The notes below the pieces were generated by a model that had not been told where the DNA came from, made no database searches, and saw only the letters and a program-made list of their open reading frames with translations. A DNA stretch of 64,000 nucleotides from assembly GCF_030687715.1 (NCBI RefSeq), contig NZ_CP117445.1, forward strand, positions 189,501-253,500. Direction: 5' to 3'. The stretch is from Pseudomonas sp. FP2196 (GTDB taxonomy: Bacteria; Pseudomonadota; Gammaproteobacteria; Pseudomonadales; Pseudomonadaceae). Positions 10,246-18,522 of this stretch are shown here, one piece after another. Numbering within the stretch: position 1 is the stretch's first letter; each line of letters begins with the position of its first letter. The translations under genes were made by a program, and so were the position numbers.

Positions 10246-10458
10246 GTGGCACCAAAAATCGACCGCATCGCCCAACTCCTCAATTGCCCGCAAAAGGGTG
10301 AGGACATGCGGCGCGCGATTACTGAAGCGCGTAAGGAGTTTCTGCTGAGTCAGCAGGAAGAGGATGTGCTTGAGGAAGAGGATGTTTTTGAAGAGGAGGT
10401 TGGGGAGGAGGAAGAAGAGGATGAGGATTACGATGAGTTTGATTGGACGACGGAGTGA
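10246..10458 (+). CDS. Small acidic protein of unknown function
   Basis: About 70 residues from GTG 10246, which has GGAG six bases upstream; a longer version from TTG 10186 is possible (90 residues) but lacks a ribosome site. The first 40 residues look like a folded helical segment (KIDRIAQLLNCPQKGEDMRR). The last 33 are almost entirely Glu and Asp, ending DEFDWTTE. Such tails are seen in nucleic-acid mimics and in charge-driven assembly, but no family is recognised here. It lies downstream of the ECF locus and may not belong to it. Confidence 0.55.
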   Translation: MAPKIDRIAQLLNCPQKGEDMRRAITEARKEFLLSQQEEDVLEEEDVFEEEVGEEEEEDEDYDEFDWTTE

Positions 10459-10599
10459 AGCTGTTTGAGGAATTCCCTTTAAAAAATCATTTCCTCCCCC
10501 TGAAGTTTCCAGCTGCCATTGTCCATTTATCTGTTCGTTGACCCTCCGTGCTGAAAAGGGGCGCTATAAGGTACTATTTTTCGTACTTTTTGAGGCGTC

Positions 10600-10899
10600 A
10601 TGGAGCACCTGCTGGGTAGTCGTTCAGTAAGCATTACTGAACTGAAGCGCAGCCCCAGCACTGTGATCGAGCTGGCGGGTTCGGAGCCCATTGCCGTTCT
10701 CAACCATAATCGCCCAGCAGCCTATCTCTTGGCCCATGCGACTTATCAGGAGTTGCTGGATCGCTTGCGAGCGGCGGAATTGCGCGAGGCAATCGCTGCA
10801 AGTCGCAACCATCCTCGTCCGTCGGTCGAAGCCGACACCGTTTTTGCTGAGATTGATGCGCTTATAGATGACATCGAAGCTGAGCCAAATCGCTTATGA
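10600..10899 (+). CDS. Phd/YefM-family antitoxin
   Basis: A 99-residue protein with the Phd/YefM fold. It opens with a variant of the N-terminal DNA-binding signature (VSITELKRSPSTVIE), followed by PIAVLNHNRPAAYLL and a C-terminal helical toxin-binding tail. In intact modules it binds a RelE/ParE-type toxin and represses its own promoter. The stop codon overlaps by ATGA the start of the following 56-codon toxin remnant. The antitoxin looks intact, whereas the toxin has lost its middle. Confidence 0.85.
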   Translation: MEHLLGSRSVSITELKRSPSTVIELAGSEPIAVLNHNRPAAYLLAHATYQELLDRLRAAELREAIAASRNHPRPSVEADTVFAEIDALIDDIEAEPNRL

Positions 10900-11066
10900 C
10901 GCGGTTGCTATTTTCCGCAATGGCTCGAGAGGATCTGCAACAGATCGCCCACGGTCGCCACTTGATTTCTTACTCACTTGTTGAGAGAGATGTTCAGATA
11001 GAGAGGGTTCTGCATAGCGCGCGCGACATCGCTCGAGTACTCGATCCCCACACCCCGGATCGCTAG
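10896..11066 (+). pseudogene. RelE/ParE-family toxin, internally deleted
   Basis: A 56-codon frame starting at the ATGA overlap with the antitoxin. It begins like a RelE/ParE toxin (LLFSAMAREDLQQIA) and ends like one (HGRHLISYSLV, then [13 protein letters not shown]). About 35-45 residues normally found between these blocks are missing: the rest of helix 1, helix 2, and the PxxGR and LRSFP region. The reading frame is kept across the junction. The remnant lacks most of the fold and is very probably inactive. A short functional variant cannot be excluded by sequence alone. Confidence 0.7.
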
Positions 11067-11094
11067 CCAGATCAGGCTGAAAAACAGCCGCCCA

Positions 11095-11127
11095 CAAAAA
11101 AGCCCCGGACCATCACAGTCCGGGGCT
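11095..11127 (-). terminator. Rho-independent terminator of the tRNA-Arg gene
   Basis: A perfect 10-base inverted repeat AGCCCCGGAC / GTCCGGGGCT with a 7-base loop, followed on the minus strand by a run of T. It lies 17 bases downstream of the tRNA 3' end and is oriented to end its transcript. Confidence 0.85.
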
Positions 11128-11143
11128 TTCTCGTTTAAATCAA

Positions 11144-11220
11144 TGGTGCACCAGGCGGGATTCGAACCCACGACCCCTGCCTTCGGAGGGCAGTACTCTA
11201 TCCAGCTGAGCTACTGGTGC
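11144..11220 (-). tRNA. tRNA-Arg (anticodon CCG)
   Basis: A 77-base tRNA read on the minus strand. The acceptor stem GCACCAG pairs with CTGGTGC, the D arm is AGCTCAGCTGGATAGAGT, and the anticodon stem CTGCC/GGCAG holds loop CTCCGAA (anticodon CCG, reading CGG). The T arm contains GGGTTCGAATCCC. CCA is encoded in the gene. Confidence 0.97.
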
Positions 11221-11664
11221 AGCGGGCGACATCATACCTAGGTCGGCTCGGGGCGTCCATGCTGGGTTTTGGGGCGTATTGTCAGTGCGCGTGTCGGGAT
11301 AAATCCGCTGCATTCCATAAAGCGGTAACGTCCTGCAAAACCCTCGCTTGGCGCTTTTGCGGGGCTGTTCTATGGTTTTCCTGCGGCCGGGGCTTTTTGC
11401 TCGTTGATCTGAAAATTTCCACAAATACGCCGTTTTTGTTCTTTTTTTCGAACGCCCTATTGTCCTTTAACCCCTTTGCTCCTACGATCCGTTTGAGATT
11501 TCAAACGCTCTTTGATTGGGTGTTGAAGCGCAGGTGTTTCGAGTCGTGCACTGTCTTATGCGCCTCACCCGGTCACTGATTTCCCTGACGGCAGCCTTGC
11601 GAGGCGCCTTTCTACAATCATAATTTGCTCCGCGCAGGCCGCGGTGCTGTTAAGGAAAGCCGAC
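11221..11664 (+). other. Intergenic region upstream of gabD
   Basis: No gene is supported here. Open frames are short, lack ribosome sites and have noncoding composition. The region is lower in GC than its surroundings, with T-rich stretches near 11436-11470, and presumably carries the gabD promoter. I could not place a convincing sigma-54 or sigma-70 promoter by eye. Confidence 0.5.
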
Positions 11665-13107
11665 ATGCAGCTTAAAGACACCCTGTTGTTTCGCCAGCAA
11701 GCCTTTATTGATGGCGCTTGGGTCGATGCGGACAACGGTCAGACGATCAAGGTCAACAACCCGGCCACTGGCGAGATCCTCGGCACCGTGCCGAAGATGG
11801 GCGCTGCTGAAACCCGCCGTGCCATCGAAGCCGCTGACAAAGCGCTGCCGGCCTGGCGTGCACTGACCGCCAAAGAGCGTGCCGGCAAGCTGCGTCGCTG
11901 GTTTGAACTGATGATCGAAAACCAGGACGACCTCGCTCGCCTGATGACCCTCGAGCAGGGCAAGCCGCTGGCTGAAGCCAAGGGCGAAATCGTTTACGCC
12001 GCTTCGTTCATCGAGTGGTTCGCCGAAGAAGCCAAGCGCATCTACGGTGACGTGATTCCGGGCCACCAGCCGGACAAGCGCCTGATCGTGATCAAGCAGC
12101 CAATCGGCGTGACCGCGGCCATTACCCCGTGGAACTTCCCGGCCGCGATGATCACCCGTAAGGCCGGCCCGGCGCTGGCTGCCGGTTGCACCATGGTGCT
12201 CAAGCCTGCTTCGCAAACGCCATTTTCCGCATTCGCGCTGGCTGAACTGGCCCAGCGTGCCGGCATTCCTGCCGGTGTATTCAGCGTTGTTTCCGGCAGC
12301 GCCGGCGACATCGGCAGCGAGCTGACCAGCAACCCGATCGTGCGCAAGCTGTCCTTCACCGGCTCGACCGAAATCGGCCGTCAACTGATGTCGGAATGCG
12401 CCAAGGACATCAAGAAAGTCTCGCTGGAACTGGGCGGCAACGCGCCGTTCATCGTGTTCGACGACGCGGATCTGGATAAGGCCGTCGAGGGCGCAATCAT
12501 TTCCAAGTACCGCAACAACGGCCAGACCTGTGTCTGCGCCAACCGTCTGTACATTCAGGATTCGGTCTACGACGCGTTCGCCGAGAAGCTGAAAGTGGCA
12601 GTGGCGAAACTGAAGATCGGCAACGGTCTGGAAGACGGCACCACCACTGGCCCGCTGATCGACGAAAAAGCCGTGGCCAAGGTGCAAGAACACATTGCTG
12701 ACGCCGTGGCCAAAGGCGCCACCGTGCTGGCCGGTGGCAAGCCGATGGAAGGCAACTTCTTCGAGCCGACCATCCTGACCAACGTGCCGAAAAACGCAGC
12801 CGTGGCCAAGGAAGAAACCTTCGGTCCGCTGGCGCCGCTGTTCCGTTTCAAAGACGAAGCCGAAGTGATCGCGATGTCCAACGACACCGAGTTCGGTCTG
12901 GCCTCTTACTTCTACGCTCGTGACCTGGGCCGTGTGTTCCGTGTGGCGGAAGCCCTGGAATACGGCATGGTCGGCGTCAACACCGGGCTGATCTCCAACG
13001 AAGTCGCGCCGTTCGGCGGCATCAAGGCGTCGGGCCTGGGCCGTGAAGGCTCCAAGTACGGCATCGAAGATTACCTGGAAATCAAATACCTCTGCCTGGG
13101 CATCTAA
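11665..13107 (+). CDS. gabD: Succinate-semialdehyde dehydrogenase (NADP+) GabD
   Basis: A 480-residue aldehyde dehydrogenase that oxidises succinate semialdehyde to succinate, the second step of GABA catabolism. Visible hallmarks are ITPWNFP (cofactor and oxyanion region), SFTGSTEIGR (NAD(P) site), LELGGNAPF (general-base Glu) and NNGQTCVCANR with the catalytic Cys near residue 289. The ATG at 11665 has AAGGA eight bases upstream. Codon use is strongly biased to CTG, CGT and AAC, suggesting high expression. It is followed after 186 bases by gabT, its pathway partner. Confidence 0.95.
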   Translation: MQLKDTLLFRQQAFIDGAWVDADNGQTIKVNNPATGEILGTVPKMGAAETRRAIEAADKALPAWRALTAKERAGKLRRWFELMIENQDDLARLMTLEQGKPLAEAKGEIVYAASFIEWFAEEAKRIYGDVIPGHQPDKRLIVIKQPIGVTAAITPWNFPAAMITRKAGPALAAGCTMVLKPASQTPFSAFALAELAQRAGIPAGVFSVVSGSAGDIGSELTSNPIVRKLSFTGSTEIGRQLMSECAKDIKKVSLELGGNAPFIVFDDADLDKAVEGAIISKYRNNGQTCVCANRLYIQDSVYDAFAEKLKVAVAKLKIGNGLEDGTTTGPLIDEKAVAKVQEHIADAVAKGATVLAGGKPMEGNFFEPTILTNVPKNAAVAKEETFGPLAPLFRFKDEAEVIAMSNDTEFGLASYFYARDLGRVFRVAEALEYGMVGVNTGLISNEVAPFGGIKASGLGREGSKYGIEDYLEIKYLCLGI

Positions 13108-13293
13108 GCCGGGAAAAGGGATCGCTGCAAACGCAAAGGGCACGAGAGCGCTGTCCCTTTGCGTCGTTTCAAACCGGAATTTTCTCTGCGGCCGGGAACG
13201 CCGTGGCAGTCGATCATCGCATGCTGCCACCGTCGCTTCCTCCCGCTTAATCCTTGAACCACGCCGCCCGATGAGCGGCGAATGAGGACTGTA

Positions 13294-14571
13294 ATGAGCA
13301 AGACTAACGCTGAACTGATGGCCCGCCGTACCGCAGCTGTTCCACGTGGTGTTGGCCAGATTCACCCGATCTTCGCCGAGTCCGCGAAGAACGCGACCGT
13401 GACTGACGTTGAAGGTCGTGAATTCATCGACTTCGCTGGCGGTATCGCTGTACTGAACACCGGCCACGTACACCCGAAAATCATCGCTGCCGTGACCGAA
13501 CAGCTGAACAAGCTGACCCACACCTGCTTCCAGGTACTGGCTTACGAGCCGTACGTTGAGCTGTGCGAAAAAATCAACGCCAAGGTGCCAGGTAACTTCG
13601 ACAAGAAAACCCTGCTGGTCACCACCGGTTCCGAAGCCGTGGAAAACGCCGTGAAAATCGCCCGTGCCGCCACTGGCCGTGCCGGCGTGATCGCGTTCAC
13701 CGGCGCTTACCATGGTCGCACCATGATGACCCTGGGCCTGACCGGTAAAGTCGTGCCATACTCGGCCGGCATGGGCCTGATGCCAGGCGGCATCTTCCGC
13801 GCGCTGTACCCGAACGAACTGCACGGCGTGAGCATCGACGATTCGATCGCTTCCATCGAACGCATCTTCAAGAACGACGCCGAGCCGAAAGACATCGCCG
13901 CGATCATCATCGAGCCTGTGCAGGGCGAAGGTGGTTTCTACGTCGCGCCAAAAGAGTTCATGAAGCGTCTGCGTGCCCTGTGCGACCAGCACGGCATCCT
14001 GTTGATCGCTGACGAAGTACAGACCGGCGCTGGCCGTACCGGCACTTTCTTCGCGATGGAACAGATGGGCGTTGCTGCCGACCTGACCACCTTCGCCAAA
14101 TCCATCGCTGGCGGCTTCCCGCTGGCCGGTGTCTGCGGCAAGGCTGAATACATGGACGCCATTGCGCCAGGCGGCCTGGGCGGCACTTATGCCGGTAGCC
14201 CGATCGCTTGCGCCGCGGCCTTGGCCGTGATGGAAGTGTTCGAAGAAGAAAAACTGCTGGATCGCTGCAAGGCTGTCGGCGAGCGTCTGGTCACTGGCCT
14301 CAAAGCCATCCAGGCCAAGTACCCGGTGATCGGCGAAGTCCGTGCTCTGGGCGCAATGATCGCCGTCGAGCTGTTCGAAAACGGCGACAGCCACAAGCCG
14401 AACGCTGCCGCTGTAGCGTCCGTCGTGGCCAAGGCTCGCGACAAGGGCCTGATCCTGCTGTCCTGCGGCACTTACGGCAACGTTCTGCGCGTACTCGTAC
14501 CGCTGACTTCGCCGGACGAGCAACTGGACAAAGGTCTGGCGATCATCGAAGAGTGCTTCTCGGAGCTGTAA
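13294..14571 (+). CDS. gabT: 4-aminobutyrate aminotransferase GabT
   Basis: A class-III pyridoxal-phosphate aminotransferase of 425 residues converting GABA and 2-oxoglutarate to succinate semialdehyde and glutamate. The PLP-binding lysine lies in TFAKSIAGGFPL near residue 269. Other visible hallmarks are TTGSEAVENA, AYHGRT, EPVQGEGGF and the ADEVQTGAGRTG segment. I chose ATG 13294, with AGGA at six bases, over ATG 13282. The same bias to optimal codons as gabD points to strong expression. The 186-base gap to gabD may hold a separate promoter. A strong terminator follows. Confidence 0.95.
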   Translation: MSKTNAELMARRTAAVPRGVGQIHPIFAESAKNATVTDVEGREFIDFAGGIAVLNTGHVHPKIIAAVTEQLNKLTHTCFQVLAYEPYVELCEKINAKVPGNFDKKTLLVTTGSEAVENAVKIARAATGRAGVIAFTGAYHGRTMMTLGLTGKVVPYSAGMGLMPGGIFRALYPNELHGVSIDDSIASIERIFKNDAEPKDIAAIIIEPVQGEGGFYVAPKEFMKRLRALCDQHGILLIADEVQTGAGRTGTFFAMEQMGVAADLTTFAKSIAGGFPLAGVCGKAEYMDAIAPGGLGGTYAGSPIACAAALAVMEVFEEEKLLDRCKAVGERLVTGLKAIQAKYPVIGEVRALGAMIAVELFENGDSHKPNAAAVASVVAKARDKGLILLSCGTYGNVLRVLVPLTSPDEQLDKGLAIIEECFSEL

Positions 14572-14602
14572 TCCCGGGGCCTGCGTGATCAGTTCGACAA
14601 AA

Positions 14603-14626
14603 AACCCGCTCCGGCGGGTTTTTTTA
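14603..14626 (+). terminator. Rho-independent terminator after gabT
   Basis: Stem AACCCGC / GCGGGTT with a 4-base loop followed by a T-run, 31 bases after the gabT stop. The A-run on the 5' side would allow it to work on the other strand too. Confidence 0.9.
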
Positions 14627-14702
14627 CGCCCCTTAAACCCATTTGCACTGTATCGAATGGCCAGCATTGGCTAAGGTTCAGGCATTGCAAGGGAGAGCGC
14701 GC

Positions 14703-15914
14703 ATGACTGCCGTTGTTTTACCCGCCGTACCGCGAGTGCTGATTGCCGAGGCCGACCCATGGTCTCGTGACCTGCTCAAACAAGTGTTGCTGAACGTGCG
14801 TTGCGACGCTCGAGTGGATTTGTGTGCCGATGGCCAGCAGGCATTGGACATGCTGCGTGACGTGCCCTATGACCTGGCCATTGTTGATTGGGAATTGCCC
14901 GGCACCGATGGGCTGAACGTGCTGCGTAGCGTGCGTCAGCGCAAACGCAATCCGCCGCTGCCGTTCATTCTGATGAGCAGCCGCACCGACAGCGCCAGCG
15001 TGCGCGAAGCCCTGCCGCTCGCGCCGACCGCCTACCTCGCCAAGCCATTGAACATGGAAAGCCTGACCGAGCGTTTGCAGGGTCTACTGCTTAATGCCGG
15101 TGAAGAAGTGTTTTGTGAAGTGCCGACATTGGCACCTGGCATGACCTTGTCGGTGTTCCTTGAGCGACGCCGCGAGCAGGCTGACGGCGCGCCATTGATG
15201 ACCGATGTGCAGGTGGCGGTCAAACGCAGCCTCAATCCCGGCGGGCTGGATCTGAAGCTGCTGGAAGATGAGATAAAAACTGATCCGCAGATCACCGCCG
15301 TGTTGATCGCCGCCGCCAACAGTGCCGCGCAACACCATGGCACGGCGGTGCAGACGCTCGCGCAGGCGCTGCATCGGCTTGGCACTGGGCAGAGCATGAA
15401 TCTGATTCTTGGTCTGGCGCTCAAGCGCAGCGCCAAGCTCAGTGATCCGTGTCTGGCGGATTACGCCGAGCGCTATTGGGGGTTGTCGCTGCACACCGCT
15501 GAGTACGCGCGCACCTTGGCGCGTCTGCTCGATCTGGATCAGGAGCGCTGCTATTGCGCAGGCATGTTGCATCGTCTGGGTGATCTGGCATTGCTGCGTT
15601 GCTTGCAGGAGTGGAAGCAGGCCGGTGGTGAGCTGGATGAATGGGAAGAGGTCGGCGACGCGCTGGCCGAATTCGGTGCGGCCTATGGTTCGGCGCTACG
15701 CACTCGCTGGCGGCTGCCGCTGGAACTGCGCGAGTTGATTGCCTCGGTCTACCAGCTCGGCGGCGGCGTGTATTCCCGTGAGGCGCTAGTGATGAACATG
15801 GCGGCGCAAATGGCTCGCCTGACTGAGCATGAGGGCGTTGAGGAGCTGGCGAAGAGTCGCACGGCGCGGTTGCTGAAGATCGGCTTGCCGGAGCTGATGC
15901 GGATGCGCAAGTAA
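14703..15914 (+). CDS. Response regulator with HDOD output domain
   Basis: A 403-residue protein. Residues 8-130 form a CheY-like receiver with acidic pocket (EADPW), phospho-acceptor Asp62 in IVDWELPG and the conserved Lys in YLAKPL. Residues about 165-390 match an HDOD domain, a catalytically inactive relative of HD phosphohydrolases that typically mediates protein contacts. No DNA-binding or GGDEF/EAL output is present. ATG 14703 follows GGGAGAG. No cognate kinase is adjacent; the next gene, on the other strand, is a diguanylate cyclase. Confidence 0.85.
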   Translation: MTAVVLPAVPRVLIAEADPWSRDLLKQVLLNVRCDARVDLCADGQQALDMLRDVPYDLAIVDWELPGTDGLNVLRSVRQRKRNPPLPFILMSSRTDSASVREALPLAPTAYLAKPLNMESLTERLQGLLLNAGEEVFCEVPTLAPGMTLSVFLERRREQADGAPLMTDVQVAVKRSLNPGGLDLKLLEDEIKTDPQITAVLIAAANSAAQHHGTAVQTLAQALHRLGTGQSMNLILGLALKRSAKLSDPCLADYAERYWGLSLHTAEYARTLARLLDLDQERCYCAGMLHRLGDLALLRCLQEWKQAGGELDEWEEVGDALAEFGAAYGSALRTRWRLPLELRELIASVYQLGGGVYSREALVMNMAAQMARLTEHEGVEELAKSRTARLLKIGLPELMRMRK

Positions 15915-15965
15915 CCTGACTTACGCAAACCCCTACAATGGATCTCTGTGCGGCTGAGACACGGC

Positions 15966-16955
15966 TCAGGCAGAAATAATCCGGTTTTTACCCTGGCGTT
16001 TGGCCTCATACATCGCCGCATCCGCGCGGGCGAACAGGCTGTCGAGGCTTTCGTCCTCTGCCGTGAGACTGGTCAGACCCTGGCTCACGGTGATGCCAAA
16101 GGTCTGGCCTTCATGGTTGAAGCTCAAACGCTGAATCTGCTGTTGCAGGCGCTCGGCGACTTGCATGGCCATGTCTGGCGCGCAACCGGGGAACACCGCC
16201 GCAAACTCTTCGCCGCCAATCCGCCCGAACAGATCACCCCGGCGTAACGACCCACGGCCGCACTCGGCGATCTGTTGCAGCACGTTGTCGCCCTGCGGAT
16301 GACCGTAACTGTCGTTGATCACTTTGAAGTCATCGATATCCAGCAGCAGAAAGGCTAGCTGGGCGCCTTGCAGGCGTGCCTGTTCGAATTCGCGGTGGGC
16401 GCATTCGAAGAAGTGTCGGCGGTTGCTGCTTTGAGTCAGCACATCGGTGGTGGCCAGGCGTTGCAGTTCGGTTTCCATCTGCTTCTTGTCGGTGATGTCC
16501 TCGGCGATGCCGACGATAATCACCGGTTGCCCGGGTTCGTCCTGACGATTGATAAAGCATTTGTCGCTGAGCCAGCGCACCTGGCCGTCGGCGGCGATGA
16601 TGCGGTATTCGCGATCTTCCACCGCACCTTTGCGCAGCACTTCGGCGAGGCTGCGTTCGGCGTAGTCCAGATCGTCCGGGTAGATGCTGTCGCGCCACTG
16701 GTTATGGTCGGCCAGCAGAAGGCCTGCGGATCGTCCGAAAATCCTTTCATAGGCCGGGCTGACGTACAGCACCTGACGGGTTTCCCAATTGAACGCCCAG
16801 AGCACAGCGTTGACGCTGACCAAAAGCGAGCTGAACAGTTGTTCGCGCTCACTGAGGCGGGCGACTTCACCTTGGGCGTGCATCAGCGCCATCAAGGTTT
16901 GCGCGGCCTCGGGCCACTGCGGGAGGGATGAGTCTTTTTGGTTGTTATTGACCAT
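15966..16955 (-). CDS. PAS-GGDEF diguanylate cyclase
   Basis: A soluble 329-residue protein with a PAS domain at about residues 40-160 (PAC-type end IVGIAEDITDKKQ) and a GGDEF domain to the C-terminus. The active site reads GRIGGEEF and is intact. An inhibitory I-site, RRGD, lies five residues before it. It is therefore predicted to make c-di-GMP and to be subject to product feedback. The start at 16955 removes a 35-residue extension with no ribosome site. The PAS ligand is unknown. c-di-GMP is needed by PgaCD, encoded 11 kb away, but no specific link is shown. Confidence 0.87.
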   Translation of the reverse strand: MVNNNQKDSSLPQWPEAAQTLMALMHAQGEVARLSEREQLFSSLLVSVNAVLWAFNWETRQVLYVSPAYERIFGRSAGLLLADHNQWRDSIYPDDLDYAERSLAEVLRKGAVEDREYRIIAADGQVRWLSDKCFINRQDEPGQPVIIVGIAEDITDKKQMETELQRLATTDVLTQSSNRRHFFECAHREFEQARLQGAQLAFLLLDIDDFKVINDSYGHPQGDNVLQQIAECGRGSLRRGDLFGRIGGEEFAAVFPGCAPDMAMQVAERLQQQIQRLSFNHEGQTFGITVSQGLTSLTAEDESLDSLFARADAAMYEAKRQGKNRIISA

Positions 16956-17128
16956 CGGCACAGATCTCAGAGAGCGTGCCGTGTCGACAACAACGGCCAC
17001 GCCTAAACCCGCCGGAATGGCGAAGTCTTTGAGATAGGGGATTTTCGGCGAAGTTCCCAACGCTAGTGGCGTTCTGCTGGGCGGTAAGGAAGACGCGTTC
17101 CCTCAATGAAAACGCGTCGTCTGGTTTT

Positions 17129-17178
17129 GCGACTGCTGCGCAGCCGATCGGAGATAAATCCCCTCACCACAGGGGATC
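17129..17178. repeat. REP-type element, family C, half copy
   Basis: One arm of the family-C repeat (CGACTGC...GGAGATAAATCCCCTCACCACAGGG) lies downstream of the desA-type gene. It closely matches the right arm of the full copy near 26.35 kb. The partner arm is not evident. Confidence 0.5.
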
Positions 17179-17191
17179 CCCTTGTTACCCG

Positions 17192-18376
17192 TCAGGCTGT
17201 GGCTGGGCGCAGCGAGTAGGTTTTCAACTGGTCGGCAAATTCGCGCAGGGACTGGATGCCACTGGCTTCGGCCTCGTGAATCCATTCCTTGATGGCGGCG
17301 AGCATGTCGTGGCCATTTGCGCTGGTCTTGACCCAGATCTGCTGCAGGGCCAAGCGTTTTTCGTAAATTACCTTCAACGACTGGCTGTGCTCGAGCATGT
17401 TCTGGATGCGTGCGTGATGACGATCTTCCAACAGGCTGGTTTCCCGCGACAACAGGCGTTTGGCCCGGTGGAACTGGTGACGCACCGAATGATCGACCTT
17501 GGCCAGTTCCTGCTTGACCAGCGGGCCGATGACCAACTTGCGGTATTGGGCCATGATCTGGAAGCGGTTGTTGAGAATCGCCATGGCGGTGTCCATGTCC
17601 AGATTGCCCTTGCCTTCGACGCGATGGGCAATTGGCGCTACACGTTGAACCTTGGCCAGACGCAGGAAACTGAAGACTTTGATCCACGCCCAGCCGAGGT
17701 CAAACTCCCACTTCTTCACCGACAGTTTCGCCGAGTTAGGGTAGGTGTGATGGTTGTTGTGCAGTTCTTCGCCGCCGATCAGGATGCCCCACGGCACCAG
17801 ATTGGTCGCCGCGTCACGGCATTCGAAATTGCGGTAACCGATGGCATGGCCCAGACCATTGACCACGCCGGCAGCCCATACCGGGATCCACATCATCTGG
17901 ATCGCCCAGATGGTGATGCCGATGGTGCCGAACAGCAGCAGGTCGATAACGCCCATGATCGCCACGCCCAGCAGCGGATAGCGGCTGTAGACGTTGCGTT
18001 CGATCCAGTCTTCCGGGCAATTCTTGCCGTAGATGCGCAGGGTTTCCGGGTTTTCGGCCTCGGCGCGATACAGTTCGGCGCCTTTGCGCAGAACGGTGGA
18101 CAAACCCTTGATGACCGGACTGTGCGGGTCGTCTTCGGTTTCGCATTTGGCATGGTGTTTACGGTGGATGGCGGTCCACTCGCGGGTGTTCTGTGCCGTG
18201 GTCAGCCACAGCCAGAAGCGGAAAAAGTGTTTCAGGCCAGCATTCAGCTCCAGTGAGCGATGGGCCGAGTAACGGTGCAGATAGACCGTGACGGCGACAA
18301 TTGTCACGTGGGTCATCAGCAGGGTGACTGCGACCAGTGACCAGGCCGACAAGCCAAGAAAACCTTCGTACCACAT
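17192..18376 (-). CDS. desA: Acyl-lipid delta-9 fatty acid desaturase, DesA type
   Basis: A 394-residue integral-membrane di-iron desaturase. The three histidine boxes are HRYSAH (near residue 34), HRKHH (near residue 71) and HNNHH (near residue 207), within two pairs of hydrophobic helices. In P. aeruginosa, DesA adds a delta-9 double bond to acyl chains of membrane phospholipids, adjusting fluidity. The C-terminal 130 residues form a charged helical tail. It is divergent from a GGDEF-EAL gene with a 146-base intergenic region. Confidence 0.88.
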   Translation of the reverse strand: MWYEGFLGLSAWSLVAVTLLMTHVTIVAVTVYLHRYSAHRSLELNAGLKHFFRFWLWLTTAQNTREWTAIHRKHHAKCETEDDPHSPVIKGLSTVLRKGAELYRAEAENPETLRIYGKNCPEDWIERNVYSRYPLLGVAIMGVIDLLLFGTIGITIWAIQMMWIPVWAAGVVNGLGHAIGYRNFECRDAATNLVPWGILIGGEELHNNHHTYPNSAKLSVKKWEFDLGWAWIKVFSFLRLAKVQRVAPIAHRVEGKGNLDMDTAMAILNNRFQIMAQYRKLVIGPLVKQELAKVDHSVRHQFHRAKRLLSRETSLLEDRHHARIQNMLEHSQSLKVIYEKRLALQQIWVKTSANGHDMLAAIKEWIHEAEASGIQSLREFADQLKTYSLRPATA

Positions 18377-18484
18377 AGGCTATAGGGCCCTCGATAAAGA
18401 TAAAAACAGCCGTTGCATTATCACCAAGCACACAGATAAAACCAGTCGCCCTTTCAGATAAGAGTCGCTGAATGTTTCTTGACC

Positions 18485-18490
18485 TATAAT
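18485..18490 (+). promoter_or_regulatory. Possible -10 box of the GGDEF-EAL gene
   Basis: A perfect TATAAT lies 32 bases before the likely start codon at 18523. No good -35 box is found at 17 bases, so the promoter is tentative. Confidence 0.35.
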
Positions 18491-18522
18491 TCCAACCTTT
18501 TTGTAAGGACATGGACGGCCGA

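Noticed and set aside
11385..11400. GG-N10-GC spacing upstream of gabD resembling sigma-54 spacing
   Set aside because: Only the two dinucleotides match; the flanking consensus bases do not.
11650..14667. A 1005-codon open frame antisense to gabD and gabT
   Set aside because: It arises from the strong GC-biased codon use of gabDT. The translation is low-complexity, without domain features, whereas the plus strand encodes two well-known enzymes.
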